From Plotosus lineatus (Eukaryota; Chordata; Actinopteri; Siluriformes; Plotosidae): a stretch of 64,000 nt of DNA. The DNA is taken from positions 7,431,661-7,495,660 of the forward strand of contig CM045735.1 of the NCBI GenBank assembly GCA_024760905.1. The letters run 5' to 3'. Of the stretch, positions 33,251 through 45,228 are shown piece after piece. The notes under the pieces were generated by a model. That model had not been told where the DNA came from. It searched no databases and saw nothing but the letters and a program-made list of their open reading frames with translations. The stretch's first letter is position 1, and each line of letters begins with the position of its first letter. The position numbers were made by a program, and so were the translations under genes.

Positions 33251-34036
33251 GGACTGCTTGAAGTCTGTACTACTCCGAGTTAATGCCATGATAGCTCCAA
33301 AATAAAAGTGGCATGGTAGATAATCACCGAATCATTGTGTCACTGCAGACAGTACTCAGCTTGGCAAATTCAGTGTGTAATAGGTTGTCGTACATTCAGC
33401 CGTTGAAAAGATATTGATGTTTTACTTGCTTGAAATATTTTTTGCATCGGGTTAATGAAGGACATTAGATTGTAGCTCTCTACCCTAACAAGATGAGCCT
33501 TCATCGCTGGCCTAGTTCATGGATAAGGAAGTACTGACATGTTTAAACCTGTAAATGTTGTGAGTTTTAATTAACCAGAATTTAAAAAAAAAAACAAAAA
33601 AAAAAAAAACCTCCAGGCACTGCACAGTCACTGTTAGTCCAAGGTCAGCACACAACATAAGCCCAAGCACTTGAACAGGCAGGAAGAACCAGAATCAGGC
33701 ACAGCTTGAGGCTAAAACAACCTTCGTCTTGCAGCCGAGAGACAAACGAATGAAAACCGTGGAAGTCAAGAAGATTGACAACCAAAAGGTAAAGTACTCT
33801 GTTTAAGTACCTGAACTCTCTGACTTTGTCATGGACCTTCAGATAGACAGAGGGAAAACTCCAGAGCATACTGAACTGCAAGTGCATGTAATCGTAGAGC
33901 TCATTTCTTCCATATTTCACGTTCCACCTTGCGTTGCTTTCACAACCAACTATAAACCTTCAGCAAACTGAGCATCATGTTTACTCATCACAAAACCTGT
34001 CATCTCATTTCCATTAAAAAAATAAAATAAAAAAAA
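33251..34036. other. Unique sequence with A runs and one long reverse frame
   Basis: A runs at 33579-33611 and 34016-34040. A minus-strand open frame (33645 to about 33958) lacks a clear acceptor site or domain; see the rejected list. Confidence 0.4.
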
Positions 34037-34039
34037 AAA

Positions 34040-34290
34040 CACAACGGTGGCGTAGTGGTTAGCAAGACAGTACCAGGTTCAATTTACAAGCTCGGCGCAT
34101 TTGCGTGAGGAGTTCGCACGCACTCCCCATGCTTGCGTAGGTTTCCCCCAGGTACTCCGATTTCCTCCCATAAGTCCCAAGATATGCACAGTAGGCCAAC
34201 TGGATGCTCCATATTCCTCAGTGTGAGAGCGTGTTTGGTTGTGTGTTGCCCTGCAAAGGTCTCTGGGAGGAAAGAGCCTATCTCTGCCAA
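34040..34290 (+). mobile_element. SINE family A, facing an inverted copy
   Basis: Head 'cggtggcgtagtggttagca', body 'tgcttgcgtaggtttccccc'. The tail meets the tail of 34291-34575. Confidence 0.75.
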
Positions 34291-34575
34291 CTTTCGATAT
34301 ATCGGAAGGATGCACCATGAGCAGCTCGCCAGTCCATCAACGGGTCAACAGAATCACTCATGCGCAAAACAGTTCAACTTTCAGATTTACACGTAAGGGC
34401 GATTTGGAACAGCCACCTAACCGAATGTGCATACCTTTGGACTGTGGACGGACACGGAGTACACGGAGGGAACCTATGCATGCATGAGGGGGACGTGCAA
34501 ACGTGTGCCAAGGACTCAAACCCAGGACCTTTTCACTGTAAGCGAAAGCCGCTCCGCCACTGTATCACCCGAGTA
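34291..34575 (-). mobile_element. SINE family A, inverted partner
   Basis: Minus strand head at the right ('gtgatacagtggcggagcgg'), body with 'tccacagtccaaaggtatgc'. Tail-to-tail with the previous copy. Confidence 0.75.
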
Positions 34576-35300
34576 AAAAGATTTTGTTCTGAAAGGTGAA
34601 TCGAGCCACACGTGTTCAGAATAAACAATGATGGTACATATGGATCGACTACATCGGGTTCATGAACTTTAGAAGCTTGAGGACAGAAATGTGTACTATA
34701 AATATTAGCGATACTGTGGGCGTCTGAAACCGAGACCAGGACAAAACAGACTTCAGAATTCGATCCGTAGCCAAACCAGGGCTCTGTACTAGCAATGATA
34801 AAGCTCGTGGATGCCAAGCTAATACCTTAACTACATCCCCGCAGTGAAACTCGGCCAATTATATTTGATGAAGTGAATCTCTGAGAATACGCTACCTGGA
34901 GGCAAGACCCCTGCCACAGAGCTTATGACTACACTCTAGTAGGGCATCTTTTTTTCCAAGAGGCATCAGGAGGCCACATAAAATATCATTATTATATATT
35001 ATACATTAGACAAAAGTGCATTGTTTGAGGACAAAAAGGGCATTGAATCAAGTTTCCTCTGGGAGCTACATTCATGTATCCCTGTTATTTGCTCCACATT
35101 GTTCAAGCAGTTACAAATGTCCTCATCATAACTACATACGTAAACCAAGGAAGTTGCCCCTGGCGTGGAAACGGTAGTGAAATATGGAATATATTTATCT
35201 TGGGTTTATGCTAATCGGTGAACACAATAAGCACAAAAGCATGAGTTTACAGCAAGAAAAAAAAAATTGGTGTGATTTTACCGTGTACTGTCCTGTGTAG
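34576..35300. other. Unique sequence
   Basis: No supported gene; A run at 35259-35269. Confidence 0.45.
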
Positions 35301-35307
35301 ACAGTGC

Positions 35308-35440
35308 TGGCGGAGTGGTTAAGGTGGATTACTGACCAGAAGGTCAGCATTTCAAGCCCCTGTATAACCAAGCTGTCACTGCTGTGTCCTTGAGCAAGGC
35401 CCTTAACCTACACTAGCTAGGCTGTATGGATGGGGGAGGG
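35308..35440 (+). mobile_element. tRNA-derived SINE, family C, 3'-truncated
   Basis: Head 'ggcggagtggttaaggtgg' with 'catttcaagcccc' as B box, then 'ccttgagcaaggcccttaac'. It is cut off before the tail by the G2 element. Confidence 0.75.
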
Positions 35441-35450
35441 GGAGCAAGTC

Positions 35451-35847
35451 AGTGGCGCCCCCTCTAGAAAGAAAAAAAAACATTTCACACCCCTCCACCG
35501 CCAAATACAAATAGTATTATTTGTCTATAAAATTGTTGTTAGTACACATCCACGTCATTGTTTATTTATTAACATTAAAAATTAAAAAAGAAAGCAATAT
35601 AGTTCAACTTGCAATAAAGAAAAACTTCATTATCATTGTTTTTTAATCTGTCACAGAAAAGTTAAATAAATGCAACATCATTGCGCAACAATGAGAGCGC
35701 CACTGCCAACTACTGGAGTGGAGGTGCAATTACACTTAATTCTCATACAATATTCCAGAAAAGCATATTCTCCAGGGTCATATGCGCTCCACTGGCATCA
35801 CACCACGACCCCCAAGGGGGGCGTGCCCCACTATTTCAGAAGCACTG
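35451..35847 (+). mobile_element. hAT MITE family G (G2), left end lost
   Basis: Shares 'cgccccctctagaaag', 'tagtattatttgtctataaa' and the right end 'atttcagaagcactg' with G1. The left CAGTGCTTCTCAA terminus is missing. Confidence 0.8.
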
Positions 35848-36047
35848 GTATAAGGCCATCTGACAAAATATACACAGACACATATTTGTAAATTTTTTCC
35901 ACCTTTAATGTGAGTTTTAACTGCTACACTCAAAATTAAACACAAGCAAACCTTTTTGAGGGGCAGGGTAAAAAATAAAATAATAATAACTCGTTTGCAT
36001 AGTTAATTAACATTTTACAAACATTATTATAATATGATTTGTGTGGT

Positions 36048-36325
36048 TTGGGCGGTGGCACAGTGGCGTAGTGCTCAGCATGTCCGCTTCACTCCAAAAA
36101 AGGTCCCAGGTTTTGATTGTGTATGGAGTTTTCCTGTTCTCCTCATGCACACATGGGTTTCTTCTGGGTTCTGCTTCCTCCCGCAGTCCAAAAGCCATGC
36201 ACCTTAGGCTAACTGGTTGTTCTTAATTTCCCCTATGTGTGAGTGATTGTATGTTTTGCCCTGCAGTGGTCCGGCAAGCTAATCAGGGTGTACCCTGCCT
36301 TTGCCTGGTGTCAGCCAAGTTCTTT
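36048..36325 (+). mobile_element. SINE family A
   Basis: Head 'ggcacagtggcgtagtgctc', body 'cctcccgcagtccaaaagcc', tail through 'gtaccctgcctttgcctggt'. Confidence 0.82.
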
Positions 36326-36509
36326 TAGCATTATCTCTGATGTATATTTCAGCTGACTTCAGGTGAGAGATTTTGCCACCAAGCCATCTAATGATCTATT
36401 CATGCAGCATAATACTGCCGATACACCGGATTCCTATTTGGTGTTTATTCGAATTAACTCTGTTGTGTCTAAACAGAAGAATATTTTGTTTTATTACTTC
36501 CACCCAAAG

Positions 36510-36608
36510 AGACAGTGGTGGCCTAATGGTATAGGTGGTGGATCACTGATCTGGGATGGGTACCAGCCTTCCTGTGACCTTAATTAGAATTAAGCGGTTA
36601 CAGAAATG
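36510..36608 (+). mobile_element. SINE family B, head joined directly to tail
   Basis: The tRNA-like head up to 'ctgatc' continues at once with 'tgggatgggtaccagcc' and the tail, a roughly 240-bp internal deletion. Confidence 0.85.
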
Positions 36609-36847
36609 ATCGATAGTTTGAACAATATTGACCACAACCATGCAAGGGTAGAAATCAAACCTGGTGGGGACACTACCTTGACAAAGTCCTAGAGATTATT
36701 TGAAGGTGAAGTTCAGAGCAAGGTCACAAAGATTTGGTGATAGAGATTATAAATTCACAACAAATAAACAAACAAACAAAAAAAAAAACGTTCGTCCTGC
36801 GGCTACAATGGAAAACTAATAGGAAACCATACATGGACTTTCAAGTG
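36609..36847. other. Unique sequence
   Basis: A-rich run at 36768-36788; nothing else seen. Confidence 0.5.
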
Positions 36848-36856
36848 AGGCCATAA

Positions 36857-37205
36857 CCTTTCATTCACTCATTGATTTTTTGTAATCGCTTAATCCTAAT
36901 TAGGGTCACGGGGGGCTGGTGTCTGAACCAGCCGACTCCGGGCGAGGGAAGAGTACATCCTGGGCAGTTCGCCAGGCCATTGGAGGGCAGAAACATGCTG
37001 ACGGCTATGCAGCTACTCTTGTCAAAAGTCAGCAATGATTCTTTTACATGAACCTCACGCCATAGACAGTGAGAGACATGGCTGGTCTTTGATAACCCAG
37101 TTAGCTGCACTGGGGGGCGCAGTGACAACTCATTGAGAGCGGGGCTTGAACCCCCAACCTTAGGATCAGTGATCAGCACCTTTACCACCAGGCCACGACT
37201 GCCCC
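36857..37205 (-). mobile_element. SINE family B, full length, 9-bp TSD
   Basis: Flanks 'aggccataa' at 36848-36856 and 37206-37214. Full head, body and tail on the minus strand. Confidence 0.9.
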
Positions 37206-37214
37206 AGGCCATAA

Positions 37215-37494
37215 TTTATGACCTTGAAAGGTCAAACCACAGACATCTCATAAATCCCTTAAACAATATTATTTCTTTTTTGTTAATTGGGTAATATACT
37301 GCAGACGGATCCTGAACATGTAAGAGGAGTAGATGGGTAATTAAAACTAGAACCCATGTGGGACCAATTTTGCTACATTATCCATATTGACCATATCTTT
37401 CACTCTGTTCGTTCTCCAACAGTTAATTTTAAAATTGTCACTTACTGTAGTCGCCATCAAGGACATCAACATTTGCTATCTGCTGAATAAAGGC
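37215..37494. other. Unique sequence
   Basis: Nothing recognised. Confidence 0.5.
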
Positions 37495-37795
37495 ACAGTG
37501 CCATAGTACTTATCACATCCACCCTACAGGTTGACGGTCCTGGGTTCGAGACCCGAGGGCGTTTCTGTGTGGATTCTGCATGATCTCCCAGTGTTTGTGT
37601 GGTTTTCTTTCAGGAACCCCACTTCCTTTAAAAGACATGTGCATTAGGCAAACTTCCTGTTCCAAATGACTCGTAAGTGTGAGTGTGAATGGTTGTGTCC
37701 ACACACCTCGCTATTCAGGGTATGCTTCGCCCTCGCCCAGAGTTGGATCTGCAATGTCAGCAGGATTGAACAGTTTGGCCAATTAATGAATGATT
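37495..37795 (+). mobile_element. SINE family A
   Basis: B box 'gggttcgagaccc', 'gcgtttctgtgtggattctg', decayed tail with 'attaatgaatgatt'. Confidence 0.78.
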
Positions 37796-38979
37796 AAAGA
37801 CAAGATGATTGATGGATGATCTGACTATTGATTGACGTTTTGAGCTTTAAAGAGTGACTTGCATGTTGTTGACTCTGAAGATGGAATTTTGCCCCCCCCC
37901 AAAAAAAAAAAAAAAAAAAATTAATTAATCATAACAGACAGCTTAATTCATGCGAGGGGGGGCATTAATCCAGAATAAACAAAGCATTTGCCACATGTCG
38001 CAACTGTTTGCCCATAAATTTTCAGCACCATAAACAAATAGAGAATGACAAACATGCTGGTAATTACTCACTCACTGATTTCATTTTTTTTTTTTTTTTT
38101 TTTTTTGTGCATTAGTCTCAGTGATAGGCAGAGAAAGGCTAAAAACGAGCAGTAGGGGGGAAAAGATTTATATGACATGCTTAAAAAAGAGAAAATGGAA
38201 AGGACTTCTTCTGCACCTTAGCCTAAGGGATCACAGCTGGGAGGAGCTTTTCCTGGCTCAACAGAGCACGCGCACGGACAAAAAAATAAAATAAAACCAC
38301 TTTGACACACTCATCCATTTAAGACTAAAATGTACATGATGAGCAGGACTTGAGAGAAAAATCATCCGGTCTCAAGTGTCTCAGTGCTGGAAACTTCTTA
38401 AAGACAACTAATTAGAGCTCAAGGTCTTGATGTAACTTCACAAAAAGCCTCAAGTGCATCGTTTACCATGGACACAAATTTCACTTCACAGATGGTCGTT
38501 AACATTGACGGGTAAAGCAACAGTTGGCCACCATTTCGGAACAAGTGTTTTAGAACCATAATAGGAAATAAACTTCTAGTTTGAGCTCCAGACAACCACA
38601 CAGATATATAATCATAGCAGCAATTACCGTCAATGCATCTGTAATGAGAGGTAATGAGAAGCTTGGATGGAGACTGGAAGTGCAAGTGTGATTGCAGTGG
38701 GTGTGACACACTGGACATACAATCCTTTGATTAAAGTCTTTAATGTCCATGAATAATTTGATTGGGCCATTCTTGAGTGTCTATTTTAATCACCTTTTTT
38801 GCCTATGGGCTTTGGGAGGTCAGGGAGAAGAAAGAATATAGGCTTGTGGGACGTCTATTTGTGATGTTATGGCTTGAGTTGAGTGTTTGAGTGAATTTAT
38901 TTGAGATGTGCTAACCACTTCACCGCTATGCTTCCACGACAAGTTGTTGTATTCTTGGCTTGAAAAATTTTACCATAAA
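37796..38979. other. Unique sequence
   Basis: A run at 37901-37920 and T run at 38085-38106. No gene recognised. Confidence 0.45.
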
Positions 38980-38980
38980 A

Positions 38981-39055
<75 letters not shown>

Positions 39056-39058
39056 TAT

Positions 39059-39119
<61 letters not shown>
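38981..39119. repeat. (CT)n(TA)n(CA)n compound microsatellite
   Basis: Three dinucleotide runs in succession, ending at the F2 terminus. Confidence 0.95.
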
Positions 39120-39124
<5 letters not shown>

Positions 39125-39263
39125 ATCCCTCGACTTAAGTTGTTTCGAGTTAAGTTGTTCTCGATTATACATAGGGTTTCAAAAAATAAATGGAAAAAAA
39201 ATAAATAAACTTTCCATCATTATAATTATAGATTATATATTTATTGTATTATATATTTGTATG

Positions 39264-39329
<66 letters not shown>

Positions 39330-39442
39330 TTATATATAATATTATACAAATAAATTTAGCGAAGCCTAGGCTAGCCTTCAGACAAGCTAATTCGATTTAA
39401 GTTGTCTCTCCTGGAACCGATTAACAACGTAACCTGAGGTAT

Positions 39443-39447
<5 letters not shown>
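39120..39447. mobile_element. Tigger/pogo-like MITE family F (F2)
   Basis: Ends CAGGTATCCCTCGACTTAAG and CCTGAGGTATACCTG. It shares 'ggaaccgattaacaacgtaa'-type sequence with F1. A (TA)n tract lies inside (39269-39326). Flanked by CA and TG repeats. Confidence 0.85.

Positions 39448-39489
<42 letters not shown>
39446..39489. repeat. (TG)n microsatellite
   Basis: TG run between F2 and D5. Confidence 0.95.
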
Positions 39490-40116
<627 letters not shown>

Positions 40117-40128
40117 ATTAAAAAAATC

Positions 40129-40413
40129 AGTGGTGGATCTCAAGGTTGAGGGTTCAGTCCCCACTATGATCAGGATGCCATTCCCCCAGTGCAGCTAACC
40201 GGGTTATCAAAGGCCAGCCATGTCTCTCACTCTCTGTGATGAGGAGCATGTAAAACAGCCATTGTCATCATTCAAAAAGAGGAGGAATTTGGATTGCTGC
40301 CAGCATTTTTCTTCACTGTGATGGTCGGGCAAGCTGTTCAGGGTGTACTCTTTCCTGCCCAGAGTTGATTGAGATGGGTGCGAGCCTCCCCACAACCTTA
40401 ATTAGGATTAAGT
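40129..40413 (+). mobile_element. SINE family B, diverged
   Basis: Head shortened; body 'gggttatcaaaggccagcca' and tail 'cttaattaggattaag' clear. Confidence 0.8.
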
Positions 40414-40415
40414 TA

Positions 40416-40532
40416 CTCCAATTAACCTACCATGCATGTTGTTGCAAACTCTATACAGGAATGCCTGAGCTGGGAATGACACCCAGAACCTTCTTGCTGT
40501 GAGGCGGACATGCTAACCACTACACCACCTGT
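40416..40532 (-). mobile_element. SINE family A, head and part of body
   Basis: Minus strand: 'caggtggtgtagtggttagc', 'cctcacagcaagaaggttct'. Facing the SINE B tail at 40413. Confidence 0.8.
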
Positions 40533-40671
40533 TGCTTGTATATATAAAAACATCTTTGGCAGAAATTCATTTTTGGCAACAGTGAAATACTAAAAAAAAA
40601 AAAAAAAATGGGCGAAACAGTAATTTTAACTCATGGATTTGGCATGAAATTTTATTATTTATATTCAATCA

Positions 40672-40712
40672 CCACATTAGTGGTTCTCACATCCACCTCA
40701 CAGCAAGAAGGT
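40672..40712 (+). mobile_element. SINE family A head fragment
   Basis: 'ccacctcacagcaagaaggt' only. Confidence 0.6.
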
Positions 40713-40965
40713 CTTTTTTTTGACAGTAACATGACAATGCATGAATACCACAAGTATAAATTGGCAATGTGCATCAAATATTCTTGCAAATTGGTATTAT
40801 AAACTAGGCACCAGCGCATTCATCATATCAACCAATCATGTAGCACAATGTTGAACATTCACTTGTTTTTTGGGTTTTTTTGTATAGCGTTAGATATATT
40901 GGGCGGAATAGATCAATATATAGTTAAATACAGTGTAGACAGTGAAGTTGATGTGTTAAAAGCAG
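40713..40965. other. Unique sequence
   Basis: Nothing recognised. Confidence 0.45.
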
Positions 40966-41310
40966 GAAAAATAAGCAAGTGTCAGGATCCGAGTGACTTT
41001 GACAAAGGACAGTGTGATAGCGAAACGACCGGATCTGTCCAGCTCTAAAATGGCAGGTCTTTTGGCATGTTCCTGGTAAGAAGTGCGAGGTACCTACCAA
41101 AGGTGGTCCAAGAAAGGACAACCACTAAACTGGCAAGAGTGTCATGGGTACCCAAGGCTCATTGATATATACGTGGACAGCAAAGGTTCGTACATGTGGG
41201 CTGATCCCACAGAATATCTTCTGTAGCACAAACTGCTGAAACTGCTGTTGCTGCTTGTGATAGAAGACAATGAGAACACGCAGCACGTTACACGTTACTG
41301 TGTACTGGGT
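40966..41310 (+). pseudogene. Tc1-like transposase remnant (different subfamily)
   Basis: The stretch 'gcgaaacgaccggatctgtc', 'ggtacctaccaaaggtggtc', 'gggtacccaaggctcattga' matches the N-terminal coding part of a Tc1-like transposon common in fishes, as I remember it (family knowledge). Frames are interrupted repeatedly, including at 41046 and 41159. No inverted repeats or catalytic DDE region remain. A short piece of the same element is at 10187-10250. Confidence 0.65.
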
Positions 41311-41884
41311 TGGAATTTCCTGAATTAATTTCAGATGTATAAATGAATCCCTTTGTAGCAAGATGGTAGCTTTTTCCTCTCAACCGTGAACAATAACACT
41401 TGAAAGGATCCAGACACAAAAAAAATGAATTAATCCTACACTGTAGTCAAAAGGGACAATTGTGTTGCCAGAAAATCAATTATAGTTCAACATGAAGTCT
41501 ATAATGTTAAAGTTATTCACTGTCCACTGAGGGACACTCGAGTGCAAAACTGTTCGCACAATTTCATTCTGAAAACCGTTATCGCAATTGTAGTACTAAA
41601 CCACCTTCATGAATGAGTTTGGATCAATTTCAGACCAAAGCCATCTTCACAGTATCTACGAGTATCTCTAGACTGTCCATGTCAGGCCATCATCGAGAGA
41701 AATGAGTGATTTGAGCATGTGCTGAGAATTCCAACCAACACGAGGACACTGTGAAGGAAGAGGTCAGGATTACCGCTATCTCAGAAATAGCATGAATAGC
41801 CTAGCATTACATCAAATGAACACATCACACTGATACAGAGCTTCTGCAATCATCAGAATAGTAATCATTTCATGTTCTTTCTAC
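41311..41884. other. Unique sequence
   Basis: Nothing recognised; could include more decayed Tc1-like sequence. Confidence 0.4.
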
Positions 41885-42310
41885 TTATTTCTAATCCGGG
41901 GAGGCTGGTACCCATCGCAGAGCACTTTGTGAAAGAGGGGGTACACCCTGGACCTCTCACCAGGCCAAGTCGATTTGGAGCAGCCAGTTAGCCTACTGTG
42001 CATGTTTTTGGACTGTGGGAGGAAACCCATGCAAGCATGGTAAGAACATGCAAACACCACACATAAAATGCACGAGCCGCCACAGCCGACTGTGGCCATA
42101 AGTCCGTGGGAGCTAATTGGCAGAGCTCTCACGGGTGGGAGGGATGGCACACGCTTATTTCCCTGTCACTCACAGGAATCGCCGGCCAATCACAGGCGTC
42201 TGTGAACTCATTCATATGAGGGAGAATATACAAAATCTCCAAGAAATGCCTTTGCTGAGTCTTCGACCTCCTTTCTACGAGTCGGATGTGCTAACAACGC
42301 CACCGTGCCC
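41885..42310 (-). mobile_element. SINE family A with an unidentified insert
   Basis: Tail and body at 41885-42078 ('gtttttggactgtgggagga'), head at 42236-42310 ('gtggcgttgttagcacatcc' on minus). The middle roughly 160 bp (about 42079-42235) is not SINE and is not recognised. Confidence 0.7.
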
Positions 42311-42668
42311 CCCGCTATAGGTAGTAATTCAGCTTAAATTCACTACCTCTTGTGTAAGCGCAGATCCATTAAGGCCAGCTGTGCAACAAGTCATTAATAA
42401 ATGTCCTTTTAAAGTGCTGTTGCAGTAAACAAGGACGTGTCCTTTACATGTTCTCCATCAGACAGAGGAGCAGAAACACAAGGTGAGGATGCAGGGAAAG
42501 CAATGCTGTGACTACAGAAGTAAAAAATTGCAGAGGTAGATGAAAAGGCTGAGATGTTTATTTGATGAACCCAAATCATAATGACTGGGGATGAAAGGGG
42601 AACATGAAATGGTTAGGAAGTCATTTTTGTTCAAATTTCATGAAGCGTCAATAAAAAAAGTCCCGTAC
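42311..42668. other. Unique sequence
   Basis: Nothing recognised. Confidence 0.5.
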
Positions 42669-42670
42669 GG

Positions 42671-42802
42671 CAGGGGTCCCTTTATGACCGCAGACCGGTG
42701 AACACTTGACCATTTTACCGCAGACCGGGGTGGGGGGGGGCGGGGGTGGGGGCGGAGGTTATAGATTATTTATATTGCAAATATAATTTATTCATATACA
42801 AT

Positions 42803-42843
<41 letters not shown>

Positions 42844-43591
42844 GGGGGCAGTGGTGGTCTAGTGGTATAGGGCACTGGATCGCTGATCCCAAGGTTGGGG
42901 GTTCGAGTCCCACTCTGCACAAGGTTGTCACTGTCCCTCCCCAGTGGAGCCAACTGGGTTATCAAAGGCCGGCCATGTCTCTCACTGTCTATGGTGTGAG
43001 GCATGTAAAAGAACCATTGCTGACTTTCGACAAGAGTAGGCTGCAAAGCCGTCAGCGAGTTTCCGCCCTGCGATGGCCTGGCGAGCTGTCCAGGGTGTAC
43101 TCTGCCCTCGCCCGAAGTTGGCTGGGATGGGCGCCAGCCTCCCCGTGACCCAAGTTAGGATTAAGCGGGTACAGAAAATGAAATGATGATGAATGAATGA
43201 TGATAATAAACACTCCATGAATGTTATTTTTCAACAGCTGAAATAAAGTTGGTAGGGAAATAGAGCTTGAACTTTTATTTAAAAAAATTTTTTTTAAAAA
43301 AACATGATGATGCACTAGCTGGGAAAATGAAGGTCTCCGCCTCAGTCTCACCCAAAATCCCCGCTAAAATCCCCGCTAATGTCCAACTCGCCTCTGTTGA
43401 TGTGCCGTTCCCTGATGGGTTACATTTTAGCGCTCAAATGACCGAAAATGTAACCGAGAGAATCCGGTCATTTTTCAAAATAAAAGATTTTTCACAAATA
43501 AAGATCGTTCAGACTACGATAATAAATAAAACAGAAATAATTAATTATTTCTTCTGCGGACCGGTACCGGTCCGGTGGTTGGGGACCCCTA
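42671..43591. mobile_element. hAT MITE family I (I2), with a nested SINE B
   Basis: Left end CAGGGGTCCCTTTATG, right end GGTTGGGGACCCCTA, mirrored to I1. The 8-bp flanks 'ccgtacgg' (42663-42670) and 'ccatatgg' (43592-43599) differ only by two CpG-type transitions. An (AAT)n tract lies at 42808-42840. Confidence 0.87.
42845..43190 (+). mobile_element. SINE family B nested in I2
   Basis: Complete element with B box 'gggttcgagtccc'; the tail is an irregular GATGAATGA. Confidence 0.92.
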
Positions 43592-43599
43592 CCATATGG

Positions 43600-43978
43600 C
43601 AGAGGCTCCAGGTCTTCAATATTTGCAACTAATAGAAAAAACTAGCAGATAACATTTCACCATTATCAACTTTTTTTTTTTTTTTTTTTTTTTAATCTGT
43701 TTTTGGATTGGTGATGTATAAAACATATCGACACCATTTTTTTCCCTGTTCATATTTGTTCATTGATTTTTCTTGCCAACTTTGTGTAATTCATTTCAAC
43801 CGTCTCCCCACCAGTTTCAAAATGCATTCCATCAAATCTCTGCCAAAAAGCCTTCAGGCAACCTTCAGCCATTATTCAACCACTGTCAAGTTCAACACAG
43901 AAATGTCTCGCACATGTAGGCCTCATCAAGACTAAAAGCACTGTAATACTTGAATAAATCAAAGAATAAGAAAAGCTT
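43600..43978. other. Unique sequence with T run 43671-43693
   Basis: No gene recognised. Confidence 0.45.
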
Positions 43979-43993
43979 ATGTCAGGTCACTGC

Positions 43994-45213
43994 ATTTTTG
44001 CATTTTTAAATGTGGCAGAAGTTTTACGCCGGATGCCCTTCCTGTCGCAACCCTCTGCATTTATCCGGGCAAGAAAGAGCACCACAGATGCAGTGTTTGC
44101 TTTGAGGATGTTAATAGAGAAGTACAGAGAAGGTCAGAAGGAGCTGCATTGTGCCTTTGTGGATCTGGAGAAAGCATATGACAGGGTGCCGAGAGAAGAA
44201 CTGTGGTATTGTATGAGGAAGTCTGGAGTGACAGAGAAGTATGTTAGAGTGGTGCAGGACATGTATGATAGATGTAAGACAGTGGTGAGGTGTGCTGTCG
44301 GTGTGACAGAAGAGTTCAAGGTGGAGGTGGGACTACATCAAGGGTCAGCTCTCAGCCCCTTCTTGTTTGCTATGGTGATGGACAGGCTAACAGATGAGGT
44401 TAGACAAGAATCTCCATGGACTATGATGTTTGCAGATGACATTGTGATCTGTAGTGAGAGCAGAGACCAAGTGGAGGAAAATCTAGAGAGGTGGAGGTAT
44501 GCCCTGGAAAGGAGGGGATTGAAGGTTAGTCTTAGTAAGACAGAATACATGTGTGTGAACGACAAGGACCCAAGAGGAACTTTGAGGTTACAGGGGCAGA
44601 GATAAAGAAGGTGGAGGATTTTAAGTACTTAGGGTCAACAATCCCGAGGAATGGAGAGTGTGGAAAAGAGGTGAAGAAGCGCGTGCAGGCAGGTTGGAAT
44701 GGATGGAGAAAAGTGTCCGTGTGATGTGTGATAGGAGAGTATCGGCAAGAATGAAGGGAAAAGTGTACAAGACGGTGATGAGGCCAGCAATGTTGTATGG
44801 TTTAGAGACAGTGGCCCTGGGGAAAAGACAGGAGTCAGAGTTGGAGGTAGCAGAGATGAAAATGTTGAGGTTCTCTTTGGGAGTAACGAGGATGGATAGG
44901 ATCAGAAATGAGTACATCAGAGGGACAGCACATGTTAGATGTTTTGGAGACAAAGTCAGAGAGGCTAGATTGAGATGGTTTGGACATGTACAGAGGAGGG
45001 ATAGTGAGTATATTGGTCGTAGGATGCTGAGGTTGGAACTACCAGGCAAAAGGCCCAGAGGAAGACCAAAGAGAAGATTTATGGATGCAGTGAAGGCGGA
45101 CATGAAAGTCGTTGGAGTAAGAGTAGAAGATGCAGAGGATAGGGAGAGATGGAGGCAGATCATTTGCTGTGGCGACCCCTGAAGGGAACAGCCGAAAGGA
45201 AAAGAAGAAGAAG
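43994..45213 (+). mobile_element. RTE-type LINE, 5'-truncated, exact 15-bp TSD
   Basis: Both flanks read 'atgtcaggtcactgc' (43979-43993 and 45214-45228), so the insertion boundaries are certain. It starts with 'ggatgcccttcctgtcgcaa'-type sequence, carries the C-terminal two-thirds of the reverse transcriptase ORF, and ends with 'aacagccgaaagg' and a GAA tail. This is the reference copy for the window. Confidence 0.95.
44070..45182 (+). pseudogene. RTE-type LINE reverse transcriptase, 5'-truncated, two frameshifts
   Basis: RNA-templated DNA synthesis during target-primed reverse transcription. Seen: motif A (CAFVDLEKAYDRVPREELW), motif B (LHQGSALSPFLFAMV), the FADD catalytic box (codons 44429-44440), a thumb region, and a C-terminal FGHVQRRDSEYIG...GRPKRRFMD block ending at TGA 45180-45182. 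The endonuclease domain is missing (5' truncation). Single-base losses near 44596 and 44719, relative to the copies at 51502 and 61531, shift the frame. The reading is otherwise long and clean, suggesting a fairly recent insertion. Clade RTE is my judgement from the C-terminal block and short 3' end. Confidence 0.92.
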
Positions 45214-45228
45214 ATGTCAGGTCACTGC

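Noticed and set aside
33645..33958. Reverse frame of about 100 codons (…KYGRNELYDYMHLQFSM…)
   Set aside because: It looks protein-like in part, but I see no polypyrimidine acceptor, the donor GTACTT is weak, and I recognise no domain. Chance remains the simplest explanation.
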